DNA of 64,000 bases. Source: Prochilodus magdalenae. Taxonomy: Eukaryota > Chordata > Actinopteri > Characiformes > Prochilodontidae. The stretch is from assembly GCA_024036415.1 (NCBI GenBank), contig JAMWET010003914.1:528001-592000 (forward strand). Direction: 5' to 3'. Below the pieces are notes generated by a model, which was not told the origin of the DNA, made no database searches, and saw only the letters and a program-made list of their open reading frames with translations. Position numbers and translations under genes: made by a program. Positions 44,390 through 55,629 of this stretch are shown piece by piece (within the stretch, counting starts at the first letter, position 1; every line of letters begins with the position of its first letter).

Positions 44390-45330
44390 TTGATGATTGA
44401 TTATACCACCACCAACACACACACACTCTAATACACACAGTCTGCAGCAGACGTTTTGGTGTAACAACACTGAAACACTGTACAGAGCTGCGTATAAGTG
44501 ATAAGAAATGTCCATCATGTAGCACTCGCCCGAACATCACTTAGCCTGCCTTACTTTCATGTAGCTCAGTAACATCAGTTTGATGTGCAGTGCCGTTAGC
44601 TTACATTTAGCAATATTGGTATTCGGACACCTTAACAACCTCGTAATTCTGAGGATCCAGTGATATGACAACATTTTATGGTAGAAGTAATACATTATAT
44701 TACAGTACACTTTTCTGAGCATATTGTGACTTAAAGGTGCAATGTGAACGTTTTAGTTTAAAACACATCAAGGTCAACTACAATGATCAACAGAATGTGA
44801 GGAAATAACAGCTTTGTGGATAAGTGACAGACTATCTATGTATCTTGTTGCAGAGATGTCTACTATAGTTAGCATGCTAATCAGCTAGCCCTGGTCTGGT
44901 CTGTCTCGTAATACCACTTTGTACCTCAAGAGGTGATGGTGAGTCACTGAAAGGTTGAGTCAAATCAGTCCAAACTGGGAGGATGATGGTGTTTCTATTC
45001 TTGTGTCTAACATGTTGAAGGTGCTGCTCCCAGTGAGATCATTTAAGGACAGGTAGCCAGTGAAAGAAAAAGTAAAAGCTACAATGCTTCTGGCAAGCCA
45101 TGTGTTTCTTCTGTTTGTTTGGAGTATGAATTTGACAGGTTGTGCCATCTTCATTCATTTCACAGCTTCTTTTTCAGCTCCAGTTCGTCTACCTGTTCTG
45201 ATGACCTTGTCCTGTTCTTCTAGATGAGCTTTCCAAAAGAAGGAGGCATCTCATGGTGCTCCTGTTATGAGTCGGCTTAGGGTCAGGCCTGAAAACAATG
45301 GTGGGGTGTAAAGCGTATGCTTATTGAATG
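44390..45330. other. Non-coding DNA
   Basis: No gene recognised. A short segment at 44,632-44,675 (AACCTCGTAATTCTGAG) resembles the first bases of the window (AACCTTGTAATTCTGAG), so a dispersed repeat end may lie here. Confidence 0.4.
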
Positions 45331-45339
45331 TGTGTGTAA

Positions 45340-46238
45340 TAGGGCTGTACCCGACTCAGAATTTTGCCAGTGGAATCGGATTTGCCCGTCCTGGTCGACG
45401 ATTTGACTATTCGTTCACGTTTTTTTTCTCCATGTACATTATCTAGTAATCAGTAAATCAATTTACATACGTTTCAGATCTGATGTCCTCCTCATTTAGA
45501 AAGTCAGCAGAGTCACAGAAACGTATTTTTGAACTAAAAGAGACGTGGTGTATGATAAACGATCTGAACTGGAGCCTTTAATTACAGCATACAGCATCGG
45601 GCAGCAGCACGTATTTTTGCTAAAATTAGCGCTTATAGCTTATAGTCTTTTTAATTTAACAGCTTCCTTCATCTTTCATCTCTCATTAACAATGAACTGC
45701 TAAATAAAACCAAATTATTCCATATTTAAATTATTAGTATTATTACCCATGCTGAAATAATTATATCTCGTTTATCGGCAGGCGTATTAAGTGACTGTAC
45801 CTATCCTTAAATAAAGATAATCTTAGCTGTAGATGAATAAATATAAATATCTGTAATTACGTTCTAAAATAATGGAATTATAATAAAACAAACGTCTTCG
45901 GTCCGTTTTTCCCTCACCGCAAACAGCCGTTATGTTACCTACCTTGTTAGCTATCTTCACCGGTGAACCGCCAGCGCACGTTGTCACGTAGATTGAATTT
46001 TTTTGCAAGTACGCGTCACAGCCCAGCTAGACCTTAAATATATATTTATTATTCCCCTTTTAATAATTATTAAAATGTCTTTTTACATCCTTAAAGTTCT
46101 TGTGCATTTTTGTAAACTTTAGTCTGTTTTACGAAGAAAAAAAAAGGTCACTTCTGTCAGTCGACTTGAAGGGGCTCAGTCAACTTGAAGGGTCGCAGAC
46201 TGACGATTCGAATCGTCGACTTCTAGAGGGCAGCCCTT
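45340..46238. mobile_element. hAT-type non-autonomous transposon, 899 bp
   Basis: Perfect 8-bp direct repeats GTGTGTAA flank the unit (45,332-45,339 and 46,239-46,246). The ends are inverted: TAGGGCTGTACCC on the left and the complement of GAGGGCAGCCCTT on the right. An 8-bp duplication with a TAGGG/AAGGG terminus is diagnostic of hAT. No transposase frame is present; the interior is AT-rich and contains GATTCGAATCGTC palindromes near the right end. Confidence 0.82.
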
Positions 46239-46612
46239 GTGTGTAATGTGTAATAATGAGACTAAACGGTAACTGTTCTTCACAGCACACCACAATCTTA
46301 TAATTTAAACATCCAGTACAAACACCAGTTTAGGTTTACTCATAAACACTACCACTCACCCAAAGAGAGACTTAATAAACAAAAGAGGAAAGACAGCTTA
46401 CCCAACTCCCTGACTGACATGAAACACTGACGTCTGCTTTCAAAACATGATCAGTTTGTGTCTTCAGTCCCCAAAAGATCATTAAGAGCTATTAAAAGGA
46501 AAAGTGGTGTAATTCAGTGGTAAATATCTGGAGTGTGTTACAGGCATCCCACTTCAAATGAGCATGTATTGGCTCATTGAATCAATGAAGGTAAAACATC
46601 TAATATTGTGTC

Positions 46613-48215
46613 TAACAAAATGTACTGATTGTTGCTTTTTGCTTTTGCTGGGACAGAAAAAGAGAGAGGCATTTTAATTTTAATGCTTTAAGATAACCAC
46701 CACCACCACAAGATACGTGACCATTTTCAGTTTCATGCCAGCAACATGTTATAAAACAGTTGGGGCCAGGTTCGTGTTTACCATCGTGTTCATCACCTTT
46801 CATAAACACCCTGTGAGCATTTGGGAACTTAGGATACCAGTTGCTGTAGTTTTGACAGGTTTGAAAAGAGTTTCCATTTTGCTTGATATACGATTTTAGC
46901 TGCTCAGCACTTCAGGGTCTCCCTTGCTGTGTTTCTCATATCATAATGTTCCAGGTCTGGATTACAACCTGGGTTCGTTTACTAAGGAACGATGCTGTTG
47001 TAGTACATGTAGAATGAGGTTTGGCATTGTCTTGTATTAAGAAAGATTTACGGTAGAAGACGTAGTCTGGATGGCAGCATATGTCGTTCATGAATTTTAC
47101 ATTTTGGTTTGTTGGACCACAGGCCACTGTACCACTTCACCTCAGCCCATCTTGCATTAGCCTTAATCAGAGATAGCAGTTGCGTTTCTGGATCTGTTTT
47201 ATACGGATTCTTGTTTGCATGTTATAGTTTTCACTTTCAACATTTCAACATTTATTTCTATAGTGCTTTTTACAACAGATGTTGTCACAAAGCAGCTTTA
47301 CAAAGAATCTTTACAAAGAATCTGGTGTTTGAGCCCCCAGTGAGAAAGCCGAGGGCGACAGTGGCAAGGAAAAACTCCCTTAGTTAGGAAGGAAGAAACC
47401 TCAAGAGGAACCAAGACTCAAAGGGGGAACCCATCCTCCTCGGGTCACCAGATAGAAGACAGCACAAGAAAGGAGAGTATAGTGTCTGATTAGTCTGTGA
47501 CTATGTTGGTGGTTCCTAAGATGTGTTAGCAGAACGCAGGCCAAGCTTTCACAGTACAGGACAGCCAGGAGCACCGTGGAGGGTTAAAGGCTCCCAGTGG
47601 CTTCCAGTCAGAGCAGATGTAGCAACAGCATCAGGCCACACAGGATGGGCAGCAGTTCAGCTCAGACAAAGAGAACAGACAGACTGTTAGCTCTGACAGA
47701 AGACCTGAACACACTATATGGTGTTAACAGAGTGCAGCAGTGACTCCGGCAGGCCTGGCTATTACAGCAGATCTAAAAAGGGAGAGCCAGAAGTTCACAC
47801 AGACATGAGGGCTCCCTGAGAAGTCAGCGCCCCTCTGCTCCGCCGTCAACAAACCTGAATGAACATGAAGAGCAACAGGACAACAGCACCAAGATTCCCA
47901 GCTTACCAAACACTCTCTGTCAGTGGACCCCTAGACCTGCACCTTTTATCTATCAGAAAGAAAGACTAATTACCAAAAGCTGGACTAAACAGGTAGGTTT
48001 TAAGCCTGGATTTAAAGATTGGGGGTGTGTCTGAGTCCCGAACACTGACAGGTAGGTTCACTTGCATTTGTGGATTCTGTGCTGAGCTGTGTTTACAGAC
48101 AGTGGTTTTAGTAAGTGTTCCTGAGTCCACACAGTGATATCATTACAAAATCAAGTCTGTTTATTGCAGCGCCGCTTAAAGGCCTGAAGATCACGATCAT
48201 CCAATATTGGTTTTG
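46613..48215 (-). mobile_element. Decayed Tc1/mariner transposon, copy 2
   Basis: Homologous to 318-1,562 in the same orientation. The complement retains QDNAKPHSTCTTTAS (the second catalytic Asp region, about 47,030) and the 3'-end text around 46,809-46,690. It lacks the solo LTR of copy 1 but carries its own insertion (47,237-48,056). Frames are broken throughout. Confidence 0.72.
47237..48056. mobile_element. 820-bp interspersed repeat inserted in Tc1 copy 2
   Basis: It is bounded by the 7-bp direct repeat TTCACTT (47,230-47,236 and 48,057-48,063) and absent from copy 1. It contains the common fish repeat text TTTCTATAGTGCTTTTTACA, AAAAACTCCCTTAGTTAGG and GACTAAACAGGTAGGTTTT. It does not encode a protein. 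The variable-length duplication suggests a retroposed LINE/SINE-type element rather than a DNA transposon, but I cannot name it. Confidence 0.65.
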
Positions 48216-48329
48216 ACTCTGCCTCTCTCTTTCTTATACCTAATCATGTTACTATGTTTCTAAGTAACCTACTTAGCTGTGAGATGCTCCACCAGGTAAG
48301 TGTCTTTAGCATTACATTATATTACCATG

Positions 48330-48425
48330 TCTTGTTGACCCGTGCTGGCTTTTTTGAAATGTGTTGCTGGATTTCAATTTAAAATGAGCCAATATTTTCT
48401 AAAAACAAAAACCTCTCAGTAGTAT
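48330..48425 (+). mobile_element. Tc1 3'-end fragment
   Basis: CTTTTTTGAAATGTGTTGCT followed by AAAATGAGCCAATATTTTC matches the 3' non-coding end of the fish Tc1 family, here on the plus strand. Only about 95 bp remain. Confidence 0.5.
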
Positions 48426-48429
48426 TTTT

Positions 48430-49440
48430 AATTTAATATAGCGTGTAAATGATTCTCTCATTCTTCTATTATAGATGATGTTCTTATTTACATCACAAAC
48501 TTTTTGGAGTCAGGGCTGCATATTCATGTCCTGACCAAGTTTACCATAGCTTACCTTATGTTGGCAGACTATTCGTGTCCCTGTCCGTAGTTGAGCACAC
48601 AGCTTTTTAATGGACTGGATACTGTACAGTATACTAATGTAGAGTAGCATGCAGTATACTGTATTTACTGGTGCAGTATATTGCACACATTATGCTTTTT
48701 TAAACATAGTCATAGTCTGACATTGCATAACTGGTCAGGCACACCAGTGACTGGGAGACTTGTTGACCTGTGACTGGGAGTAAATTTAGCGGAGGGGACA
48801 GTAATCTCTTATTCCATATAACAGAATCACTGCAGGCACAGAAACAAGCTTTCAGGCTCCTTTAGCTAATGATTTGCACCTTGATGTTTTAACATGCCCT
48901 CTTGTTCCTTCTCTCTTTCTCTCTCAGGTGACAATATGTTAATGATGTGCAAGTTCAGCTGTGCACAAGCTCTGTGTTCTGAATGTCCTGAGCCTCTGAT
49001 TTTGCTGAGTCATACAGCACTAATGCTGACTCACCTTGTGCGCAGCAGAAAAACCTCAAAAAGACTTCAAGCAATCAGAGAGTTGTAGAAAATAACACCC
49101 GCATAATGCAGTGCTGCATGGCTTAAGGAGAGAGTGTGTCCTTTTAGAAGTATGTTTATTCCTGCTTACAAAAGAGCTGAGAGGGAAATGACATCATTTC
49201 TATTTTACCAACAGATGACCATGCAGTATCAGGAATGCTTCACTAGGAGTATTTTCTGATCGATTTGTTTTTCTCAGTAACGGCTTCTATGGAGCTAACA
49301 ATCCCTTCAGACCCAGAGTCTTCTCCTAGTGGACGGATGGACAGAAACGTTCTTTACATTTTTGCTAATCTGAAGCAAGAGTGGAGCTTCATTTCCTGTC
49401 TCAAAGGCGGTGATAGTTTTTGTGGTCTTGTTTACCAGAT
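48430..49440. other. Non-coding DNA
   Basis: No recognised gene. A splice-acceptor-like TTTTTCTCAG at 49,277 precedes a short open stretch (MELTIPSDPESSPSG), but no partner exon was found. Confidence 0.4.
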
Positions 49441-49449
49441 CTTGTTTGG

Positions 49450-49765
49450 TTGTTTGGGGCCCATTTTCTCACTTACTCATCTTTTAAACCACTTTATCCT
49501 TCTGGGTCACAGAGTGCTGGAGCATATCCCAGAGATTACAGAGCAGAGGGTGGGAAACACCCTGGACAGGCTGCCAGTCACACACATTCACTCACATATT
49601 AACCCTAGGCATGTCCAGTTCACCTGACTGCCTGTATTTGAACTGTGGGAGAAAACCCAGAGAACCCACGCAGACACAAGGAGAACATGCAAACTCCACA
49701 CTCGGATGCCTCAGCCAGGAATCTAACCCAGGACCTTGATGCTGTCAGGCGACTGTACAGCTTTA
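49450..49765 (+). repeat. Abundant fish interspersed repeat
   Basis: The text CCACTTTATCCTTCTGGGTC, GTGGGAGAAAACCCAGAGAA, GGAGAACATGCAAACTCCAC and CCAGGACCTTGATGCTGTCA belongs to a repeat found throughout ray-finned fish genomes, usually as the untranslated end of a retroelement. No coding sequence is attached. Confidence 0.65.
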
Positions 49766-49769
49766 TACG

Positions 49770-52300
49770 TTCAGGGTGATCAATTCCACATGATCTAACC
49801 CGTCAGAAACATCGTTTAAACATTGATTTAGCCTCCAGAAAGACAACATGATCACAAAATGCCCTCACCGCTTGTCTTTGTTTTTGGCCTCGAGACTCCA
49901 TCATTGATGTATGGGTCACTGCAGAGGCCCTTGAGCTACGTGGCTTTTTACCATGTTACTAAAACATAGGTCACACATTTAACTTTACTTTCTTTCTCTG
50001 CATACAGATTACTAATGTATGTGATATCAATGGTAAAGGTTTGCTTCACACTTTAAATTTAAAAAAAATATATCGTGCTTACCACAGCATTTATATACAT
50101 ATTACCAAAGTGGTTTAAAGTCAATTAACTAAAAGTTTTAGTTATTTATTTAGTTATTTATCAACTGAACTCAAAAATGCTAGCCACTATATGACTAGCA
50201 AACACAGCTTTGAACAGTTTTACTCAAATATATTCATAATATTTTTCACAAAAACACACACTATGTTTCTTTGATAACAGACAGTATGAGTTTCCAGAGT
50301 GATTGAAAGATTTAGGGACACATTTACATTAAAACAATTGCTCACCAAGTGGCCAAGAGGGCCAGGAATGCAGGCTCACTTTCTGCTCTAAATGGGGGTG
50401 TGGCCAAAAACAGGCTCCACCTATGGGCTAAAAGTCTTTGTGTTTCAGTAGTTCTAAGATGATAACAGCGGAGGCTTAATTGGCATAATTTGGTTTAACC
50501 TCCTATGGGCATTTCTATGTGGTGTGAACTTCCAAGTCTGACTGAATCTTGTTTACTACCAGTTTAATGAATGAACGAAGGAAATATATACAGTTTAGAC
50601 TCTCTTGCTGATGTGTCCTCAAGCCTGGAAAAAAGCTGTTTACACTGAAACCAAACGGATAATATCATAGCCTTAAACAGACTGGAGAATCGTCTATTCC
50701 AAGTGAAAATACTGTACCTGATGAAAACGCAGCAATAAAGAAAGGCATTAGCTTTGCCAGAAAGTCAATGTGAGGTCCTACCCAGCCCCCTATACACTAT
50801 GCCACTCTTACTGTTAGCTACTGCTAGTTTCCTGACCCTGCAGAAATCTCCTAAAGAAAACTTGACAACACTTCCTTCTCAAGGTAAGCAAAGATGTTGG
50901 AACTGCCTAATGCTGGCTAAAGTACTTGCCTGGATATTGATCACTTTATCACTATTTATTGATTATTTGTTGAAGGCTTTTGTGCTTTCAATTTCAGAAT
51001 GAATTACGTACCTCTGACATCAAGGGACAAAACCAAGGACACACACAAATTCCAATATGGATTCCTCATCACACACTGTCACAGGAGCAAGGACACACCA
51101 CCACGCAGCTGCACACACACACAGCTTCAACACGAATTCCCCCAGGATGAGCTTTGTTTGCCAAGGAGACAGTGTCTTGTTATAGTCAATGAATATGGAT
51201 GTGTTAAGGAAGGATTAGAGGGCTTATGTGTACATAACAGGGAATGCTTGAAGCATGCGAGATTCTTTACTGCGAAAAGAAGAATATAGGCTTATCTAAA
51301 TGACCTGCTTAAGTTGACTAGCCAAAAAATATAATGCTTGCGCATCACCTAGTGGCTTGTCTTAAAATAACAGGTTAGCGTACGCTGTATGCGAGTACTG
51401 TACTGATTTTAATTTCTTTACAGAGTATATAGAAAGAGTATGATTAACTGAGCTTAATGGTTTATGAGCTCAGGTCTCTACAGCTGTCAAAATATCCGCA
51501 TGGGTATTTCCTACACCTCCAAATTTCAGTCTCTGGTTGCATTTTCTGTTTCTGATGATCCAAGTAATTCCAAAGTTGTTTCATGATGTTGAGGTCTGGA
51601 TTTTGGGATGTTCAGTCCATCGTTCTGAGAATACCAGCAGGTTCTTTTTTGCTTGTTCTCTCAGTAATGGCCTGGCCTTTAGGACACATAATCTTGAGGG
51701 GAAGTTGAAACATTTTTCCAAATCAGAAGCAGGAGTGTAGGTTTTCTGCTCTTTCTCAAAGGTGATCGTTTTAAAGGAGCTGCTTGTGAGATGACACAAC
51801 CTGTCAAGTTCATAGTTCTTACAAATAAGGAGCAACACTGGTTGTGACGAGTAAAGAGAGAGACTGATCATTTGCTTGTGTCTTACGATAGGGGTGGACA
51901 CAACAAAGACTCGTACCATCTGGAGTTCAGAATAAAACTTCATACAGTGTTAAGTCTTGTCTTGTTATTTATATCTGTGCTCTTGTTTACTCCTGAACGT
52001 GGAGCGGTAGTGCTAATGGTCCCTTGCCTTTGTTGTCCTTACTCTTAAGCAGAACCTTTAACGTGCTACTTCTTTATCATCTCAAGCTGGACTGAACTCA
52101 AAGCTACAGTGTCTCACAAAGTGATTTTTAAAAACGGGATCCTAACTTTTGGACATTTGGGCTTCAGGTAGGATGTTCAGGTAAGATTTTACTTTGTATA
52201 TTAGAAGAAATATATTTTAGAAGAAATTTGCCATGTTCTTGTTTGTAGCCCATAAAAAGTGCAGTGCTGCTGGGATTAGTGTGATTGATGTTTTAGCTTG
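49770..52300. other. Non-coding DNA
   Basis: Two adjacent short frames at 50,754-51,289 are unsupported: one has a hydrophobic start (MPLLLLATASFLTL) and a donor CAAG|GTAAGC, the other is Cys-containing. Joining them at the obvious acceptor gives an immediate stop. Nothing else is recognisable. Confidence 0.4.
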
Positions 52301-53659
52301 CTGTCATGCCTCTGGGTTTACCTGACTCTGGTTTTGGCTTCCTGGCACGCCTCCAGGTTTCCCTCAACCCCGTGTTTCCCTGACTTTGGTTTTCCACTCT
52401 CTGGTTTTTGACTTCCTTTTTGTTTATTGGCTTACTCTCTGGTTCGCTCCCAAAGAGACTCTCTGCCCATGTCTGCCTCTCTGTATATGACACTTATGAC
52501 AAGGCTTATGGTCTTATCTCTTGGTTATGTTTGCCTGGCCTATGCTCTTGTGTCTTACTGTTAACCTGTTTAATAAAATTCATTTGACTCTTAGCTCTGC
52601 CAGCATCGAACTGCAGTTGTTATTACTGACAAAATACTTTGCCACAGAAATTGTGATGGCCGAGCTAATAGATCTACACCAAGCAGTGAGTAACCAAGGC
52701 CAATTTCTTGGTCAGCATAGTTAATTGTTCAATTTAATTACTAGCTCAGTTGAAAGTTTAGAACAACAGCAAACTGAGCAGCATACTCTGTCAATCTCAG
52801 AGATATTTCTGCTTGGACCGCTCAGCTTAATGTCTCGTCTGTTTTTGAGCATGAACCAGTCACTTCTGCTAGCTCGGTGATGGGTTCATTTCCAGTCAGC
52901 AAACTGGACAAATTTAATGGGGCTCCGAATCAGTGCTGAGTTTTTTTTCTTCAGTGTTCTGTTTTCTTTTCCAGCGCCCCTCCTAGTTCTGATCGGTCTC
53001 TTATATCTATTGTTATCTCACGTTAAACTGGCAAGGCTCTGGACTGGGCTGCCACTGTATGATCTACCTTTAAACACAGAACCTATGAATGCCTCATCAA
53101 TGATTTCTGGGATACGTTCAATCACAACAATGAGAGTAGATCTTCCGGAGAACTCCTTGTGCAACTATGTCAGGGGAACTGCTCTGTTGCAGAGTATGCA
53201 GTGGAGTTTCACCCTGTGGCTGCTGGGAATGGGCAGAACGAACCAGCTCTATACCAGCACATATAACCTTGTCAGGATAAAAGTAGGGATGAATAGAAAA
53301 ATGGCCAAGAGGCACTATGAATATTTGGTTATGCCTGCAGGGTTGAAGATCGCCCGTTCCATTTTCCAATAATTCATCAATGATGTCCACCAGGATATGC
53401 GAAGTCAATTTGTCATTGCCTAAATCAATGACTTATTGATTTACTCTCCAGGTGAGTTACCTACTCACATTCAACACGTTCACAGGGTTCTATCTCATCT
53501 CCTGAAGAACTGTTTGATTGTTATGGGTAAAAATTTGAGTTTCATTTGCGTTTTACCTCATCTTGGGATATGTCATCAGTCCAGAGGGTGCCTACTAAAC
53601 CTTTTGTTGTTGTGGTCAATGCCTCCAGTGTGGGAGTAGGTGCTGTATAATCCCAGTAT

Positions 53660-54762
53660 AGTGGGCCATCAGGCCCTTGCAACTTGTTCAGAACGCTGCA
53701 GCCTGTCTCATTTTCAACCTTCCAAAGTTCACCCATGTCACTCCACTGCTGCGCTCCCTTCATTGGCTTCCTGTCGTTGCCCGCATCAGGTTTAAAACTC
53801 TGATGCTGGCCTACAAAGCCAAGAATGGACCAGCGCCTCCCTACCTTATGGCAATGGTGAAGAGTCGAGCTGTACCTCGAGCCCTTCGTGCTTCAAGTAC
53901 AGCTCGTCTCGAACCACCATCCCTGAGGACACATGGAAGACAAGCGTCCAGACTCTTCTCTGTCCTGGCTCCCAGATGGTGGAATGAACTCCCACTGGGC
54001 GTCAGAACAGCGGAGTCTCTCGCGGTCTTCAAACGCAGACTGAAGACCCGTCTCTTCGTAAAGCACTTAAGTGAGTGAGCTCTAGCAGACGTGTAAATTG
54101 TGTGTATCGTGTGGCAATTTAATAACCTTTTTGTATTGCACTTATAATGACCTTTGTCAATGTGTATTGTGTTGCACTTATGAAGGACCCCACTCATCCA
54201 GCACACTCACTTTTTGTCCCGCTCCCCTCAGGCAGGAGGCTGCGGAGCATTAAGTGTAAAACGAACAGACTGAGGAACAGCTTCATTCCGGAAGCTGTAA
54301 GACTTCTAAACGCCACTTAGTGGAACCACTGCACCGACACTTTGACGACACTAGTCACTTTAAATACACTCTGCTGCTACCTTCTCCATTTCCTGCTGCT
54401 CTTCTCTCTGTATTTTATTTTCATTTTCATTTTTACATATATTTTTATATATTTATGTATATTTTTTATTTATTTAAGTACTGCTGTCTGGGTAAAACTG
54501 GGTCCTTGGGTACCACAATTTCGTTCCACCCCATGTACCACATGTGATGCGAATGACAATAAAGTCTCCTTGAATCCTTGAATCCTTATAATGACCTTTC
54601 TCTAGGTACCAGCACTGGCCCCCTGTTCGGGCAGTATCTGAGCTCATGGAGTTTTAGGCTCTAGACTTCCTCTACTAGCTGGAATATTATCCAACAGAAC
54701 ACTTAGCACGGTTGTAAGTTGCTCTGGATAAGAGCGTCTGCTAAATGCCTTAAATGTAAATG
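53660..54762 (+). mobile_element. 5'-truncated L2-type LINE, copy 2
   Basis: The ORF at 53,677-54,078 is about 96% identical by eye to the 22.3-22.7 kb copy (MQLVQNAAACLIFNLP to RLKTRLFVKHLSE), a C-terminal fragment of L2 ORF2. The 3' UTR carries the duplicated ATAATGACCTTT unit and ends in GCGTCTGCTAAATGCC and an AAATGT repeat. It interrupts Gypsy RNase H and is itself interrupted by the tail at 54,182. Confidence 0.88.
54182..54585 (+). mobile_element. LINE 3' tail nested in the L2
   Basis: Flanked by the short direct repeat TTAT (54,178-54,181 and 54,586-54,589), with the L2 3' UTR continuing on both sides. It starts in the last codons of a LINE ORF (PLPSGRRLRSIKCKTNR, SFIPEAVRLLNAT, stop at about 54,318). 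It ends with GACAATAAAGTCTC followed by a (TTGAATCC)n tail. The order of insertion is thus Gypsy, L2, then this tail. Confidence 0.75.
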
Positions 54763-55026
54763 TAAACCTGAGAAATTCTGCCTGATCACTTATTTCTCAC
54801 ACAAATTATCTCCAAATGAGCAAAATTACAGAATTGGAATAATTGCCCATCAAATTAGGCTTTAAGGAGTGGCGCCACTCGACATCCATTTCTCGACATC
54901 CATTTCTCGTTTTGACAGACCACAAGAACTTTGAGTATCTCCGCTCTGCCAAATGGCTCAATTCCCATCAGACTTCGTGCTCTATATTTTTCTCTCATTA
55001 TAATTTACAAGTTACCTATCGTCCAG

Positions 55027-55510
55027 TGTTAGGGAAAGTTATTGGCTGGGGCAGATACTGCTTATCACGTTGGAGGCACCAATCACATGGGGCGCCAATC
55101 ACTAGGGTCTTATAAACTGTGGGCTCAGCCGGAAATGGTGACTGGAGCAACGGCGGGAAATACTGGAGCTTTGAAGATGGGGTCTTGCACTCTCTCTCTT
55201 CTTCTTTCGGTGAACATCCATCAACATATAAAACCTGAACGCTACCATGAACTTAGCTTGAGCTGGCCGACCACAAGCTCATGGACTGAGCTGCCCCTCA
55301 CTTCAAGGTGATTCGAGGACTCGGACAGGTGAGTTGGTCTCTTTTTGGGACCAACCAGTTAGGCACACATCTCTACATAGGTTTCCTGTGTCACGACAAA
55401 TTGCAACATGTAGGGGCAGTGTGTCTTTGTTACAGTCAGGGGCAGGATATCCTAATTAAACCCTAGACAATTTTTTGTGGGTTTGACCATTGGTCCCTGG
55501 GCTTGTAACA
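55027..55510 (+). repeat. Gypsy LTR, 484 bp
   Basis: Starts TGTTAGGG and ends CTTGTAACA, homologous over its length to the solo LTR at 502-989. The following TGTGGGAGCTCGTTTGGGAT (55,511-55,530) resembles a retroelement primer-binding site of the tRNA-Pro type, so this could be a 5' LTR placed after another copy's RNase H. Confidence 0.7.
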
Positions 55511-55629
55511 TGTGGGAGCTCGTTTGGGATCCTGAAAGAATGAGTGGTGGTGCTCGGTTTTGATTTCGTAGCGGTTCTTGGTAGCAATGGTACTCACTGT
55601 TGTTTTTGCTGAGATTTTTGTTATTATTA

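Larger units (their letters stand above)
52303..55510 (+). mobile_element. Decayed Ty3/Gypsy retrotransposon with nested LINEs
   Basis: An LTR-like 5' block (52,303-52,630) begins TGTCATGCC and has AATAAA at about 52,572. A gag relic (about 52,650-53,330) follows (SKLDKFNGAPNQC, ALDWAA, CSVAEYAVEFHPVAAGNG). Then come short reverse transcriptase pieces (about 53,435-53,560), an RNase H start (PFVVVVNASSVGVGAV, about 53,600) and, beyond an L2 insertion, the RNase H end ([28 protein letters not shown], about 54,865-54,960). Integrase is missing: the RNase H relic joins an LTR (55,027-55,510) directly. Stops are frequent. The element is dead. Confidence 0.72.

Noticed and set aside
50754..51289. 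Two-exon secreted Cys-rich peptide gene
   Set aside because: The hydrophobic start and the donor are attractive, but splicing to the clear acceptor at 50,998 creates an immediate stop and no homologue is recognised.
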